Assembly (NCBI RefSeq): GCF_026385525.1
Contig: NZ_JANIDY010000003.1
Span: forward strand, 186,001-250,000
DNA length: 64,000 nt
Reading direction: 5' to 3'
DNA from: Bombella pluederhausensis
GTDB taxonomy: Bacteria; Pseudomonadota; Alphaproteobacteria; Acetobacterales; Acetobacteraceae
The notes under the pieces are model-generated. The model did no database searches. It saw nothing but the letters and a program-made list of their open reading frames with translations, and was not told the DNA's origin. The stretch's first letter is position 1. Each line of letters starts with the position of its first letter. Both the position numbers and the translations under genes were made by a program. Shown here piece by piece: positions 26,176-35,404 of this stretch.

Positions 26176-27639
26176 ATGCTGACATATGACGGCCTGAAGA
26201 CCCTGCCGAAAACCGTTGCTGGCCCCTCTTACGATGTGCGCAAGGTGACGCCCGGCATCGTGCATTTCGGTGTAGGTAACTTCTTTCGTGCTCACCTCGG
26301 GTACTATGTGGACCGTGTTCTGGCCCTGCCTGACCAGCAGAACTGGGGCGTTATTGGTGTTGGTCTGCGGTCTGGTGGGCAATCCGATAGGAAGGCGGAG
26401 GAGTTCCGTGCACAGGATGGCCTGTACTCTCTGACGGAAATCGCGGCGAACGGTAAGGCTGATATTCGTGTTATGGGCTGCCTGCGTGATTATGTTCATG
26501 CACCGGATGAACCGGAAAAGGTGCTTGCCCTTCTGGCGGATAAGGCAACGAAGATCGTCTCCATGACCATTACGGAAGGCGGCTATAATATTGACGAGAC
26601 AACGGGTGAGTTCCGTACGTCTCTGCCGACTGTTCAGGATGATCTGGCTGATCCGAAGAATCCAAAGACCATTTTTGGCTTTGTGGTGGAAGGGCTGCGC
26701 CGCCGCCGTGAGGCTGGTCATGGTGGCCTGACAGTCATGTCGTGCGATAATCTGCGCCATAATGGTGATGTGTCCCGTAAGGCTTTTGTTGGTTATGCCC
26801 GTGCCGTGGATGCTGATCTGGCAGCGTGGATCGACCAGAATGTGACTTTCCCCAATGCTATGGTGGATCGCATCACACCGTCCGTTTCTGCGGAGGGTAA
26901 GGCAGAGCTGAATAAGCGCAGTGGGTTGGATGACCTTCAGCCGCTTCTGTCTGAGGATTTCATCCAGTGGGTGATTGAGGATAAGTTTGCAGCGGGTCGT
27001 CCGGCCTTTGAGAAAGTGGGTGTGGAGTTCACCGATCAGGTGAGTGCCTATGAGCATGCCAAAATACGCATGCTCAACTCCAGCCATCTCATTCTCAGTG
27101 CAGCGGGTATGTTGCTGGACCTCAAGCTGGTCGATGAGGTTCTGGCCGAGAAGCGTGTGCATAAGTTTGTGGATTCTGTTCTGGAAAAGGATGTGATCCC
27201 TACTCTCAAGGCACCTCCGGGTGTGGACCTGCACAAATATAAAGAGACGCTGCTGACCCGTTTCTCCAATGCGGCCATGGCGGATCAGGTTGCCCGTATT
27301 GCCTCTGATGCGACCTCTAAGGCTCAGGTATTCTGGACGGAGACTGTCCGTGCCGCTCTGGGTGGTGAGCGTGATCGTTCCCGTGTTGTGTATTGTATGG
27401 CGCTGCTGCTGGAGCTCCTGCGTGGTCGGAGCGAAAAGGGCGGAAAAATCACGCTGCATGAGCCGTTCCTGAGCGAGGAACAGTTGAAGATTGCTGCTTC
27501 TGATGACCTTAAGGCGTCCATCGGGCTACCCGCTTTTGATGGTTGGCGTGATCTGCTGACACCGGAGATTGAGCAGGAGGTTGCTCATGCTCGTGAGTTG
27601 ATCCGTAAAGAAGGCGTTCTGGCTAGTCTGCCCGTGTGA
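26176..27639 (+). CDS. Mannitol 2-dehydrogenase (long-chain polyol dehydrogenase)
   Basis: A 487-residue member of the mannitol dehydrogenase family. The N-terminal nucleotide-binding part starts GIVHFGVGNFFRAHLGYYVD, SMTITEGGY lies in the middle, and AKIRMLNSSH contains the catalytic Lys-x4-Asn-x2-His set. It interconverts mannitol and fructose with NAD(P)(H), an electron sink typical of fructophilic acetic acid bacteria. The frame is open upstream to 26086, but the ATG at 26176 fits the family N-terminus and has GGAG 11 bases before it. An intrinsic terminator follows. Fructuronate/tagaturonate reductase is a less likely family alternative. Confidence 0.87.
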   Translation: MLTYDGLKTLPKTVAGPSYDVRKVTPGIVHFGVGNFFRAHLGYYVDRVLALPDQQNWGVIGVGLRSGGQSDRKAEEFRAQDGLYSLTEIAANGKADIRVMGCLRDYVHAPDEPEKVLALLADKATKIVSMTITEGGYNIDETTGEFRTSLPTVQDDLADPKNPKTIFGFVVEGLRRRREAGHGGLTVMSCDNLRHNGDVSRKAFVGYARAVDADLAAWIDQNVTFPNAMVDRITPSVSAEGKAELNKRSGLDDLQPLLSEDFIQWVIEDKFAAGRPAFEKVGVEFTDQVSAYEHAKIRMLNSSHLILSAAGMLLDLKLVDEVLAEKRVHKFVDSVLEKDVIPTLKAPPGVDLHKYKETLLTRFSNAAMADQVARIASDATSKAQVFWTETVRAALGGERDRSRVVYCMALLLELLRGRSEKGGKITLHEPFLSEEQLKIAASDDLKASIGLPAFDGWRDLLTPEIEQEVAHARELIRKEGVLASLPV

Positions 27640-27666
27640 TAGCTAGCTTTGTTCGAGCATGGATGA

Positions 27667-27694
27667 GGGGGAAGGTTCAGCCTTTCCCCTTTTT
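27667..27694 (+). terminator. Intrinsic terminator after mannitol dehydrogenase
   Basis: A 9-bp stem (27667-27675 with 27681-27689, one G-T pair) and a 5-base loop are followed by TTTTT. It separates the mannitol dehydrogenase transcript from the CRISPR leader. Confidence 0.85.
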
Positions 27695-27879
27695 CGTATC
27701 TGTGACCATTTTTGTGGATAAGTTGTTTCCTGATGTGAATGGAGCCTTTTCAAAGGCCGTTGTTTTTCTTGTTTGTGCCGTGAGTAGGCTTGTCTCGGAA
27801 TGGATAGTAAATTTATATTTAAGTTGGTACGTTCTTTGACAATAAAAAAAGACTTATATTATAGGTGGTTATAAGAAGT
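27695..27879 (+). promoter_or_regulatory. CRISPR leader with candidate pre-crRNA promoter
   Basis: 185 bases between the terminator and the first repeat, AT-rich toward the array, with no believable gene. It contains TTGACA (27836-27841) and TATTAT (27857-27862) 15 bases apart, ending about 18 bases before repeat 1, a fair sigma-70-like promoter. The repeat orientation matches type I-E arrays, whose leader lies on this side, and the degenerate repeat at the other end supports this as the acquisition end. Confidence 0.7.
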
Positions 27880-29983
27880 CTGTTCCCCGCCTACGCGGGG
27901 ATGAACCCAATTCTGCCCATTTAACGATGATAGTCACAACCTGTTCCCCGCCTACGCGGGGATGAACCGTTGACGCAATACTTGACAGCGGGGCAGGTTT
28001 CCTGTTCCCCGCCTACGCGGGGATGAACCGTATTTAACATCATTTTACCGGGGGTTTGCAGGCTGTTCCCCGCCTACGCGGGGATGAACCGGCGTTTTGC
28101 AAATCCTGTGAGGCAGACGTTTTCTGTTCCCCGCCTACGCGGGGATGAACCGGGTTTGAGGATGACGCTGTTTTGGCTATCATGCTGTTCCCCGCCTACG
28201 CGGGGATGAACCGGCATCCGTGTTTTTCTGTATAGCCACATTAAGCTGTTCCCCGCCTACGCGGGGATGAACCGCTTAAAGCAAGGGTTATTGCCCTTGC
28301 TGACAACTGTTCCCCGCCTACGCGGGGATGAACCGGCAATAGTAGAGCTAATAATAGAGATACTGAACTGTTCCCCGCCTACGCGGGGATGAACCGGGGG
28401 AGGTCGATAGTGTGGTAGCTTGTTTGAGCTGTTCCCCGCCTACGCGGGGATGAACCGTGGCTTTTCCTTCATTGACATTGGAGGAAGATCTGTTCCCCGC
28501 CTACGCGGGGATGAACCGTAAAGGAAAGCCTTTTTACTTGCCTACTTCAACTGTTCCCCGCCTACGCGGGGATGAACCGGCGGCGAATGAATCCGCCCCT
28601 TTCTTGCCGACCTGTTCCCCGCCTACGCGGGGATGAACCGAACGGACATTATTTCTTACTAATAAAGAGCTGCTGTTCCCCGCCTACGCGGGGATGAACC
28701 GATAAACGATACGTAGAATTGCGTGATAGCTCACTGTTCCCCGCCTACGCGGGGATGAACCGGGCAGTCAGGAATCCGTTTGTCCCTTCACATCCTGTTC
28801 CCCGCCTACGCGGGGATGAACCGCTGGAAATGCGCCTGACGCATGGCCATGGTGTCTGTTCCCCGCCTACGCGGGGATGAACCGATTTTCAAGTCGTCGT
28901 GCAGCTAAAGCCGGGCCTGTTCCCCGCCTACGCGGGGATGAACCGACACTGCGATATCCAGCTGGCCTTGAGAGTCTCTGTTCCCCGCCTACGCGGGGAT
29001 GAACCGAGTGCAACTATTAACTGCCTCTATCGTTGCATCTGTTCCCCGCCTACGCGGGGATGAACCGCGTTCCAAGGCTTCCGAAACTGAAACAACCAAC
29101 TGTTCCCCGCCTACGCGGGGATGAACCGTCCGACCCATACCTTTCCTTGACACCGGAGCCCTGTTCCCCGCCTACGCGGGGATGAACCGCCGTGCGCCTC
29201 AATGAAGGCAAAAGCTCGGTCCTGTTCCCCGCCTACGCGGGGATGAACCGAACAGTCCCCACAGCGTGCCCCACTGCGGATGCTGTTCCCCGCCTACGCG
29301 GGGATGAACCGCGCATCCGGGCGGCAGGGTTGGCATCGCCCCACTGTTCCCCGCCTACGCGGGGATGAACCGACTGTTTTTAGCATCAGCAATTTGTCCT
29401 TGGAGCTGTTCCCCGCCTACGCGGGGATGAACCGGGTTTGCTTTATGGCGATAATGCCCTTCAATCCTGTTCCCCGCCTACGCGGGGATGAACCGCAGAG
29501 CCAATTTTTCATAATTCGCCTCACAACCTGTTCCCCGCCTACGCGGGGATGAACCGATTTAGTCTGTATTATGGACTTGGAGGCTTTTCTGTTCCCCGCC
29601 TACGCGGGGATGAACCGTAATAGATGGAGTTTTTCACAGTACTGTTGCACTGTTCCCCGCCTACGCGGGGATGAACCGACCGTGAGGCTGTGGCGCAGCA
29701 ATGGTGAACCCTGTTCCCCGCCTACGCGGGGATGAACCGTGGAAATCGAGACACAACCCGACAAAGGCGGACTGTTCCCCGCCTACGCGGGGATGAACCG
29801 CGTGGGCACCAGCCCGACTTTCCGTGGTCCCTCTGTTCCCCGCCTACGCGGGGATGAACCGTTATTATCAGGCATTGGACCCAGTGACGGGTACTGTTCC
29901 CCGCCTACGCGGGGATGAACCGCCTTTGCGTGTTGGCGCATTCTCACGGCATAGCTGTTCCCCGCCTACGCGGGGATGAACCG

Positions 29984-30137
29984 GCTTTAGCACGGGCAAA
30001 GCCATGCCGCTCCGCCTGTTCCCCGCCTACGCGGGGATGAACCGGCGAACAGCACGAAGCCCTCAGGGTCTAGAGCCTGTTCCCCGCCTACGCGGGGATG
30101 AACCGGCGATTGCGATACCCAGATTGTCCGCCGTCAA
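29984..30137 (+). repeat. Duplicated spacer block, copy 1 (spacers 35-37)
   Basis: Three spacers beginning GCTTTAGCACGGG, GCGAACAGCACG and GCGATTGCGATA, with the repeats between them, are repeated exactly at 30960-31113. The offset is 976 bases, or 16 repeat units. Confidence 0.97.
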
Positions 30138-30959
30138 CTGTTCCCCGCCTACGCGGGGATGAACCGCATCTTCTCCTGCTGCCGGACATTGATTTCAGCT
30201 GTTCCCCGCCTACGCGGGGATGAACCGAGGAGATTCGAGTAACCCCATCTGGATTCACCCTGTTCCCCGCCTACGCGGGGATGAACCGGGTCACAGAACG
30301 CAGATGTGCGTCTGTCATATCTGTTCCCCGCCTACGCGGGGATGAACCGCTGAGGGGCTTCATTGAGCTGGCCATGGGGTCCTGTTCCCCGCCTACGCGG
30401 GGATGAACCGGGTATGGATTCCCAGAGCGCAGGGAAAGGGTACTGTTCCCCGCCTACGCGGGGATGAACCGGCTCTAGAAAAGCGTGGTTTGATCGTCAA
30501 GGCCTGTTCCCCGCCTACGCGGGGATGAACCGAAGGGGGGCTCCAAATAAAAACCCCGCTTGAGCTGTTCCCCGCCTACGCGGGGATGAACCGTCCCACG
30601 GGGAAAATCCCGTCTCTTTCACGTCCTGTTCCCCGCCTACGCGGGGATGAACCGGGGATGCGGCTACCTTGCATCGACAGGTTTCGCTGTTCCCCGCCTA
30701 CGCGGGGATGAACCGGAAGAACGGCTGGCGGCAACAGGAAGCACCTGCTGTTCCCCGCCTACGCGGGGATGAACCGACGTTCAATTCCGTGAAATCGTAG
30801 AGCGGGTGCTGTTCCCCGCCTACGCGGGGATGAACCGCAGGCACGGGAAAAGGCCAAGTTCAAGAGAAGCTGTTCCCCGCCTACGCGGGGATGAACCGCT
30901 CTCTTGGAGAGACGCATCGGCCATCGTAGGCTGTTCCCCGCCTACGCGGGGATGAACCG

Positions 30960-31113
30960 GCTTTAGCACGGGCAAAGCCATGCCGCTCCGCCTGTTCCCC
31001 GCCTACGCGGGGATGAACCGGCGAACAGCACGAAGCCCTCAGGGTCTAGAGCCTGTTCCCCGCCTACGCGGGGATGAACCGGCGATTGCGATACCCAGAT
31101 TGTCCGCCGTCAA
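30960..31113 (+). repeat. Duplicated spacer block, copy 2 (spacers 51-53)
   Basis: Identical to 29984-30137. Only one further spacer (31143-31174) separates it from the degenerate terminal repeat, so the duplication lies at the oldest end of the array. Confidence 0.97.
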
Positions 31114-31282
31114 CTGTTCCCCGCCTACGCGGGGATGAACCGAATCTATTTTGCTCATATAAACATGAGCAGAGCTGTTCCCCGCCTATGCGGGGATGAA
31201 TTAATTGACCATCAACTTAAAGGGTGGTGAGAATTTTGTTGTGTGTTCATGTGGGGGCAAAATAGCCATTAAAGGAGGAATT

Positions 31283-31366
31283 ATGGGACTCTTTAGTGAG
31301 AATGTCAGGACTGCCATTTTAGTCCTGAATACTATCTTATTACTCCTCATTGCTATAAAGCTGTGA
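31283..31366 (+). CDS. Candidate 27-residue single-helix membrane peptide
   Basis: An ATG preceded by AAAGGAGGAATT, one of the strongest ribosome sites in the window, opens a 27-codon frame. It has a short polar N-terminus (MGLFSENVRT) followed by a hydrophobic helix (AILVLNTILLLLIAI) ending Lys-Leu. A possible promoter is TTGACC at 31205-31210 with GAGAAT about 18 bases on. It lies just after the CRISPR array on the same strand. Size and shape resemble small regulatory membrane proteins or type I toxins. No homologue is recognised. Confidence 0.5.
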   Translation: MGLFSENVRTAILVLNTILLLLIAIKL

Positions 31367-31448
31367 CAGAGGGAATTTGAAAGGGATATACCTGCCTTTT
31401 CAGTTAAACAGGGTCTTCATAACGTATAAGTATAAGGCGGTGCTAAGG

Positions 31449-32780
31449 TTAAGGCCCAGTACGAGCCTGCCAGAGCCATTCCAGTGCTTCGGGGAGGGTC
31501 TGTTCTATGGTGGGGCCATCTATATGCTGGGCGTTGCGGGAGAAGACAAACTGATAGTCATAGCCCTTGTCTCCCAGCACACGGGCCAGATTTTCACCGG
31601 CCAGAACCCAGTCATGCATTCCATCTGGCATGGGGCGAACAGGGTAGAACAGGTCTTGATCTCCGACCTCGTACCAGATGTGCAGTGGTGCTCGGGGTGC
31701 CGCAGGTATAAGGGCGGCTCCGGGTTCGGGGGAGACGGCTTGCGGGGCGCCAGCCCATGGGGAATGAAGCTGCCATCCACCGCCGGGTAATGCCGGGTTG
31801 TGAGGCCACTGCTGGTTAACTAGAGATGGTGAGTAGGCTAACACCCGATGATAGAGATTTGGCCGGAACCACGCCATAGCAAAAGCGGCTGCTCCGCTGG
31901 AGCTGAACCCCATAGTGGCCCGTTCTTCTGGATTATGGGAGAGGATGACGTTAGCTTTCTGCTCTACGAGAGGCAGAATATGGGTTTCTACCCAGTCCGC
32001 ATAATCGCCGGACATGGTGTCATATTCCCGACCACGTTCACTGCCCTGAGCATCGCCGCCGCCCGATCCCACGCCAATCACAACCATGGGGGGGATATGG
32101 TGTTCTTCTATCATCCTATCTACAAGAGCGAACAAATCACGCCCCGGATAGATGCCATTATTGCCGCCATCACCAAAGATTAGGAATGGCAGGGGGCGGT
32201 TGGCGGGCATGTTGGGGGGAACATAGATATCCACCGTGCGGGTCCACGGGGCCGGATGGGCAGCCGGAACATTCAGAATAGACGGGTCACCTGGCTGACT
32301 GGTGGAAACATTCTTCATGCCAATGGCACAGGGTTCGGGTTCGTCCCGTGTGGTTCCCGGATTATAGCCGCTGGTGGATGATGAGGTTAGCGTGAAGCTG
32401 ATGAGCCGCCCTTGTGCAGGTGGAATTTTCTGCCATTCGGGCGGTAGTGAGTGAGTTGGCCCAAGAATGTAATTGCCTGTCTTGCCAACTGGTGGAAGTG
32501 TTGAATCTGGCAGGTCCGTGGCTTTTGGATAAAGCGGATTATGTGGGTCATGCACGGGCATGGCACCGGCCCCGCTCAGGCCAGATGTATCAATATAGAA
32601 GGGTTTATGCGGGTCTGTCGTGTTAGCCTGCGGTGGCTGGAGAGCTTCCAGCGGTTTGCAGTCGGCGGATTCGGTCTGTGCCAGACAGGTATTCCCGAGA
32701 GGCAGCATCAGAGCGCTGGCAAGGAGGCCGTGCTTCCAGAAGCGGAGTATCTGATGGCGGAATGGTGAATCTACAGACAT
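31449..32780 (-). CDS. Secreted alpha/beta-hydrolase (esterase-D/enterochelin-esterase-like)
   Basis: 443 residues with a signal peptide (hydrophobic core LLASALMLPLG, cleavage near CLAQ). About 180 residues of N-terminal sequence precede the hydrolase domain, which begins TVDIYVPP. The triad candidates are Ser in MGFSSSGAAAF, Asp in VGDQDLFYP and His in NAQHIDGP. The fold and motif spacing match the Fes/esterase-D group, which cleaves esters including siderophore or carbohydrate esters. A periplasmic location is expected. The substrate is unknown. It stands alone between the array and the DapA-family gene. Confidence 0.8.
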   Translation of the reverse strand: MSVDSPFRHQILRFWKHGLLASALMLPLGNTCLAQTESADCKPLEALQPPQANTTDPHKPFYIDTSGLSGAGAMPVHDPHNPLYPKATDLPDSTLPPVGKTGNYILGPTHSLPPEWQKIPPAQGRLISFTLTSSSTSGYNPGTTRDEPEPCAIGMKNVSTSQPGDPSILNVPAAHPAPWTRTVDIYVPPNMPANRPLPFLIFGDGGNNGIYPGRDLFALVDRMIEEHHIPPMVVIGVGSGGGDAQGSERGREYDTMSGDYADWVETHILPLVEQKANVILSHNPEERATMGFSSSGAAAFAMAWFRPNLYHRVLAYSPSLVNQQWPHNPALPGGGWQLHSPWAGAPQAVSPEPGAALIPAAPRAPLHIWYEVGDQDLFYPVRPMPDGMHDWVLAGENLARVLGDKGYDYQFVFSRNAQHIDGPTIEQTLPEALEWLWQARTGP

Positions 32781-32902
32781 GGAGCCGTCACGGAATAGAA
32801 AATGATGTTCCAGACGCTACCATAATTCTGTTCATGGAAAAGCCATAGTTTTTCAAAAATGGCAGGCCCTCTATTGCGTGCGAGAACCTGCCATGACCGG
32901 GG

Positions 32903-33805
32903 TTAGCTCGGCTGATGTGTTTTGATCAGGGATGCGAGCTGTTCAGCATCCTGTGCAGAAACACCCTTCAGAGGACGGGGCAGTGCATGGGCACCGGCCA
33001 GCCCCATGATCTCGGCGGCCGAGGCGATTACACGCAGGGAGCCACCATAACGGGCGCTCATTTCCCAGAAGGGAGCGAAGATGGCGTTGATACGGGCCAC
33101 TTCGTCTTTCTGCCCGGCCAGAGCAGCATCCGTCAGCTGGCGGGCCAGACGGGGGAACAGGCCACCCCATTCGGAGAACCAGATGCGGGCACCATGCATC
33201 AGGGCATTGCCAGCGGTCGGGTCACCACTGATGCCGGGAGAGACATCCTCTGGCAGGGCTGGCAGCAGACGCTTTATCCGGGCAGAAGCTTCTTCGGCTG
33301 TGGGGGAGCCGCTGGGGAGCTTGATGGAGCGAACATGCTTCAGCTGGCAGATGCGCTGCATCAGGGAGTCCGAGAAATGGAACTGTGTCGTGCCGGGTGT
33401 GTCATAGACGACTACTGGTACGGAAACATGGCTGTTGACGGTCTCGTATAGGGTAAAGACCTCATCGTCCCGCAGGGGGAAGTAGCTCATGGGGGGCAGC
33501 AGCAGGGCTTTTACACCGGCTTTCTGGGCATCTTCGGCCAGCAGCAGCGTGTCCCGCAGATTAATGGCTCCGATACTGACCAGAACTGGCGTTGCGCCAG
33601 CATGTTTAACAGCCAGGCGGGCGATCTTCTCCCGTTCACTCCGTGTCAGGAAGGCATAGCTGCCGGTGGAGCCGAGAGCCCCAATGGAATCAACTTTTGC
33701 CTCTACCAGCCGGGAAATCAGCGTGGCAAAGCGGGATTCATCAGGCGCATCCTGATGCATGGGGGTGATGGGGAAGGCGCTCAGCCCTTTGAAGGAAAAT
33801 GTCAT
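32903..33805 (-). CDS. DapA/N-acetylneuraminate-lyase family aldolase
   Basis: A 300-residue TIM-barrel protein. It carries ALGSTGSYAFLT (family GxxGE/T loop), the tyrosine motif VVVYDTPGTTQF and the Schiff-base lysine in SIKLPSG. True DapA usually has GTTGE and YNVPGR, and the differences (GSTGS, YDTPGT) point to a catabolic aldolase or dehydratase acting on a 2-keto sugar acid rather than lysine synthesis. GGAAAGGA precedes the ATG. An AraC regulator lies 84 bases upstream on the same strand and may control it. The substrate is unassigned. Confidence 0.82.
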   Translation of the reverse strand: MTFSFKGLSAFPITPMHQDAPDESRFATLISRLVEAKVDSIGALGSTGSYAFLTRSEREKIARLAVKHAGATPVLVSIGAINLRDTLLLAEDAQKAGVKALLLPPMSYFPLRDDEVFTLYETVNSHVSVPVVVYDTPGTTQFHFSDSLMQRICQLKHVRSIKLPSGSPTAEEASARIKRLLPALPEDVSPGISGDPTAGNALMHGARIWFSEWGGLFPRLARQLTDAALAGQKDEVARINAIFAPFWEMSARYGGSLRVIASAAEIMGLAGAHALPRPLKGVSAQDAEQLASLIKTHQPS

Positions 33806-33889
33806 GGAATTTGTCCTTTCCGTTAAGGTCTGGACATCATGGCGGGAAGGCAGGTGGACCGTATAGAAGGAATGTGACCTTCCGCTATT

Positions 33890-34597
33890 TTAATGTGGCA
33901 CCGGGCCTTCTCGATACCGGCCCGGTGTCGTGCCGAAGGTCCGGCGAAAGAGGCGGCCCATATGGCTCTGGTCGGCAAAGCCTGCATCCATGGCGGCCTG
34001 AAGGCTGCTGACACCGGAGCGTAACTGCGCCTTGGCATGGTTGAGCTGCTGGAGCAGGCGGAAAGCCTGTGGGGCCAGCCCGTAATGACGCTGGAAGCGG
34101 CGGGAATAGGCCTCCCGGCTCATGTTCGCCTGACGGGCGAGAGTCTGGATGGAGTCCATGAAAGGCCCATCCTGCATGGGCAGGGGGAGGGCAGGCGGTG
34201 CTGCAAGGTGAACATGTGATGGACGTTCACTTTCCCCGAGATAGTGCTGGATGAGTCCGGCGCAGTCGGCCCGGTCCGTGCAGAGGTCGGGCGTAAGATA
34301 GAGATTCAGGCAGAGTGTCTGTCCGACATGGGCCGGGTCATCATCTTTCGAGAGATGGGGCGTACCTGCGGGAATGAGCAGGGCCTGCCCCGCCATGAGG
34401 CGGATGGACTGACCGGCAATGAAAAAATGACGGCAGCCCGACAGTAGGAAAGCAAGCTGGTCTTCCTGATGAAAATGCAGTGGCAGGGCAAGCGTGGTGC
34501 CCTGTGCCATGCTCATTTCTTTCACGTCAGGGTGACCGGCACGCCAGTAATGCCACGGTGGCCCGGAAGGAAGCAGGGAGGAAGACGAAAGAAGCAT
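33890..34597 (-). CDS. AraC-family transcriptional regulator
   Basis: 235 residues. The N-terminal cupin-like sensor domain (LPLHFHQEDQLAFLLSG, GQALLIPAGTPH) is followed by two C-terminal helix-turn-helix units (MSREAYSRRFQRHYGLAPQAF and LQAAMDAGFADQSHMGRLFRRTFGTTPGRYR). Cupin-type AraC proteins often sense a small metabolite or act as local activators. It precedes the DapA-family lyase on the same strand and diverges from the TetR gene across about 145 bases, so local control of the lyase is the simplest guess. No operator was identified. Confidence 0.88.
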   Translation of the reverse strand: MLLSSSSLLPSGPPWHYWRAGHPDVKEMSMAQGTTLALPLHFHQEDQLAFLLSGCRHFFIAGQSIRLMAGQALLIPAGTPHLSKDDDPAHVGQTLCLNLYLTPDLCTDRADCAGLIQHYLGESERPSHVHLAAPPALPLPMQDGPFMDSIQTLARQANMSREAYSRRFQRHYGLAPQAFRLLQQLNHAKAQLRSGVSSLQAAMDAGFADQSHMGRLFRRTFGTTPGRYREGPVPH

Positions 34598-34682
34598 AAT
34601 GCAATTTCAAGGGGATATGATCCTGATGGAAAGGCAGGATAGTCCGTTTTTTATGGTGTCGTCCATGAGGGTGGGATAAAAA

Positions 34683-34700
34683 TAGAACGACCAGTCTATT
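34683..34700 (+). promoter_or_regulatory. Operator-like site 1, upstream of the TetR gene
   Basis: TAGAACGACCAGTCTATT; the core GACCAGTCTATT (34689-34700) recurs with at most one change at two sites before yqhD. The TAGA...TCTA symmetry resembles E. coli NemR boxes. The position, about 40 bases before the regulator start, suits autorepression. Confidence 0.6.
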
Positions 34701-34741
34701 TTTAAATGGACAGGCAGGAATCTTTCTGGTACACAGGCAAC

Positions 34742-35335
34742 ATGACAGTCGCAGAGAAACATGTGCAGGCCCGCCGGCGTATTCTGGAATCCGCCCGTCC
34801 CCTGATCGGGGTGAGGGGGTTCTCTGCCGTGGGGCTGAGTCAGATTCTGGAGGCCGCCAATATCCCCAAAGGCTCATTCTATCATTACTTTGAGTCGAAG
34901 GAGCATTTTGGGGCGGCCCTGCTGGAGCTCTATAACGAGCAGTATATGGCAAAGCTCGATGCTCTCATTGCCCAGACGGGCAAGACAGGGTTCGAAAAAC
35001 TGTCTCTCTATTGTCAGTGTTGGGTGGATGCCCAGCAGAATGGGTGCCTTAGTGAGAAGTGCCTTGTCGTCAAACTGGCTGCTGAAGTGTCTGACCTGTC
35101 CGAGCGGATGCGTCTGATTCTTGAGGAAGGCACGACCGGCATCGTGGACCGTCTGGCTCGTATCATTGAAGAAGGCCAGAAAGATGGGTCCATCACCAAA
35201 GGGCTGCCTGCCCGGCAGATGGCCTCTGTGGTGTATCAGACATGGCTGGGAGCTACGTTGCTGGTGAAGGTGACGCGTCAGCCTGCACCTTTTGAGGAGG
35301 CTCTTGCGGCTACAAGGCAGCTTGTGGCTGCCTGA
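34742..35335 (+). CDS. TetR-family regulator, NemR-like electrophile sensor
   Basis: 197 residues. The N-terminal HTH (GLSQILEAANIPKGSFYHYFESKEHFG) and the region KCLVVKLAAEVSDLSERMR match E. coli NemR closely. Cys107 takes the place of NemR Cys106, which senses hypochlorous acid, quinones and reactive aldehydes. Further cysteines are C91, C93 and C102, so a disulfide or sulfenamide switch is possible. The ATG at 34742 is preferred over 34706 because it aligns with the NemR N-terminus and leaves room for the operator. It faces yqhD and an aldehyde dehydrogenase; sites identical to the one before this gene lie in front of yqhD. It is likely an autoregulated repressor released by aldehydes. Confidence 0.85.
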   Translation: MTVAEKHVQARRRILESARPLIGVRGFSAVGLSQILEAANIPKGSFYHYFESKEHFGAALLELYNEQYMAKLDALIAQTGKTGFEKLSLYCQCWVDAQQNGCLSEKCLVVKLAAEVSDLSERMRLILEEGTTGIVDRLARIIEEGQKDGSITKGLPARQMASVVYQTWLGATLLVKVTRQPAPFEEALAATRQLVAA

Positions 35336-35404
35336 AAGCCTGCCATTTTTTGTCCTGTGCGAAGGGATAATGTGTTTTCCGGAATTTGACCTTTCATTTT
35401 CGAG

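Larger units (their letters stand above)
27880..31203 (+). CRISPR. Type I-E CRISPR array, 55 repeats and 54 spacers
   Basis: The 29-base repeat begins CTGTTCCCCGCC and ends GGGGATGAACCG, with the CCCCGC-ctac-GCGGGG hairpin characteristic of the I-E repeat family. Stepping through the array gives a regular 61-base period (32-base spacers) except one 33-base spacer at 29373-29405. The first repeat ends in C instead of G. The last repeat (31175-31203) has a C-to-T change in the loop-proximal part and a diverged end, marking the leader-distal terminus. Three consecutive spacers occur twice, leaving 51 distinct spacers. Transcription should run left to right. No cas gene (cas3, cascade, cas1/2) is in the window, so processing depends on genes elsewhere. 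An array this long points to past acquisition activity. Confidence 0.99.

Noticed and set aside
27636-27839. 67-codon hydrophobic frame before the CRISPR array
   Set aside because: It has no ribosome site and runs across the mannitol dehydrogenase terminator into the leader.
29280-29552. 90-codon frame on the plus strand inside the CRISPR array
   Set aside because: It is only translated repeat and spacer; the recurring VPRLRGDEP unit comes from the repeat.
34706-34741. Upstream ATG at 34706 for the TetR gene
   Set aside because: It lacks a ribosome site, lies 6 bases after the operator core and adds 12 residues absent from NemR.
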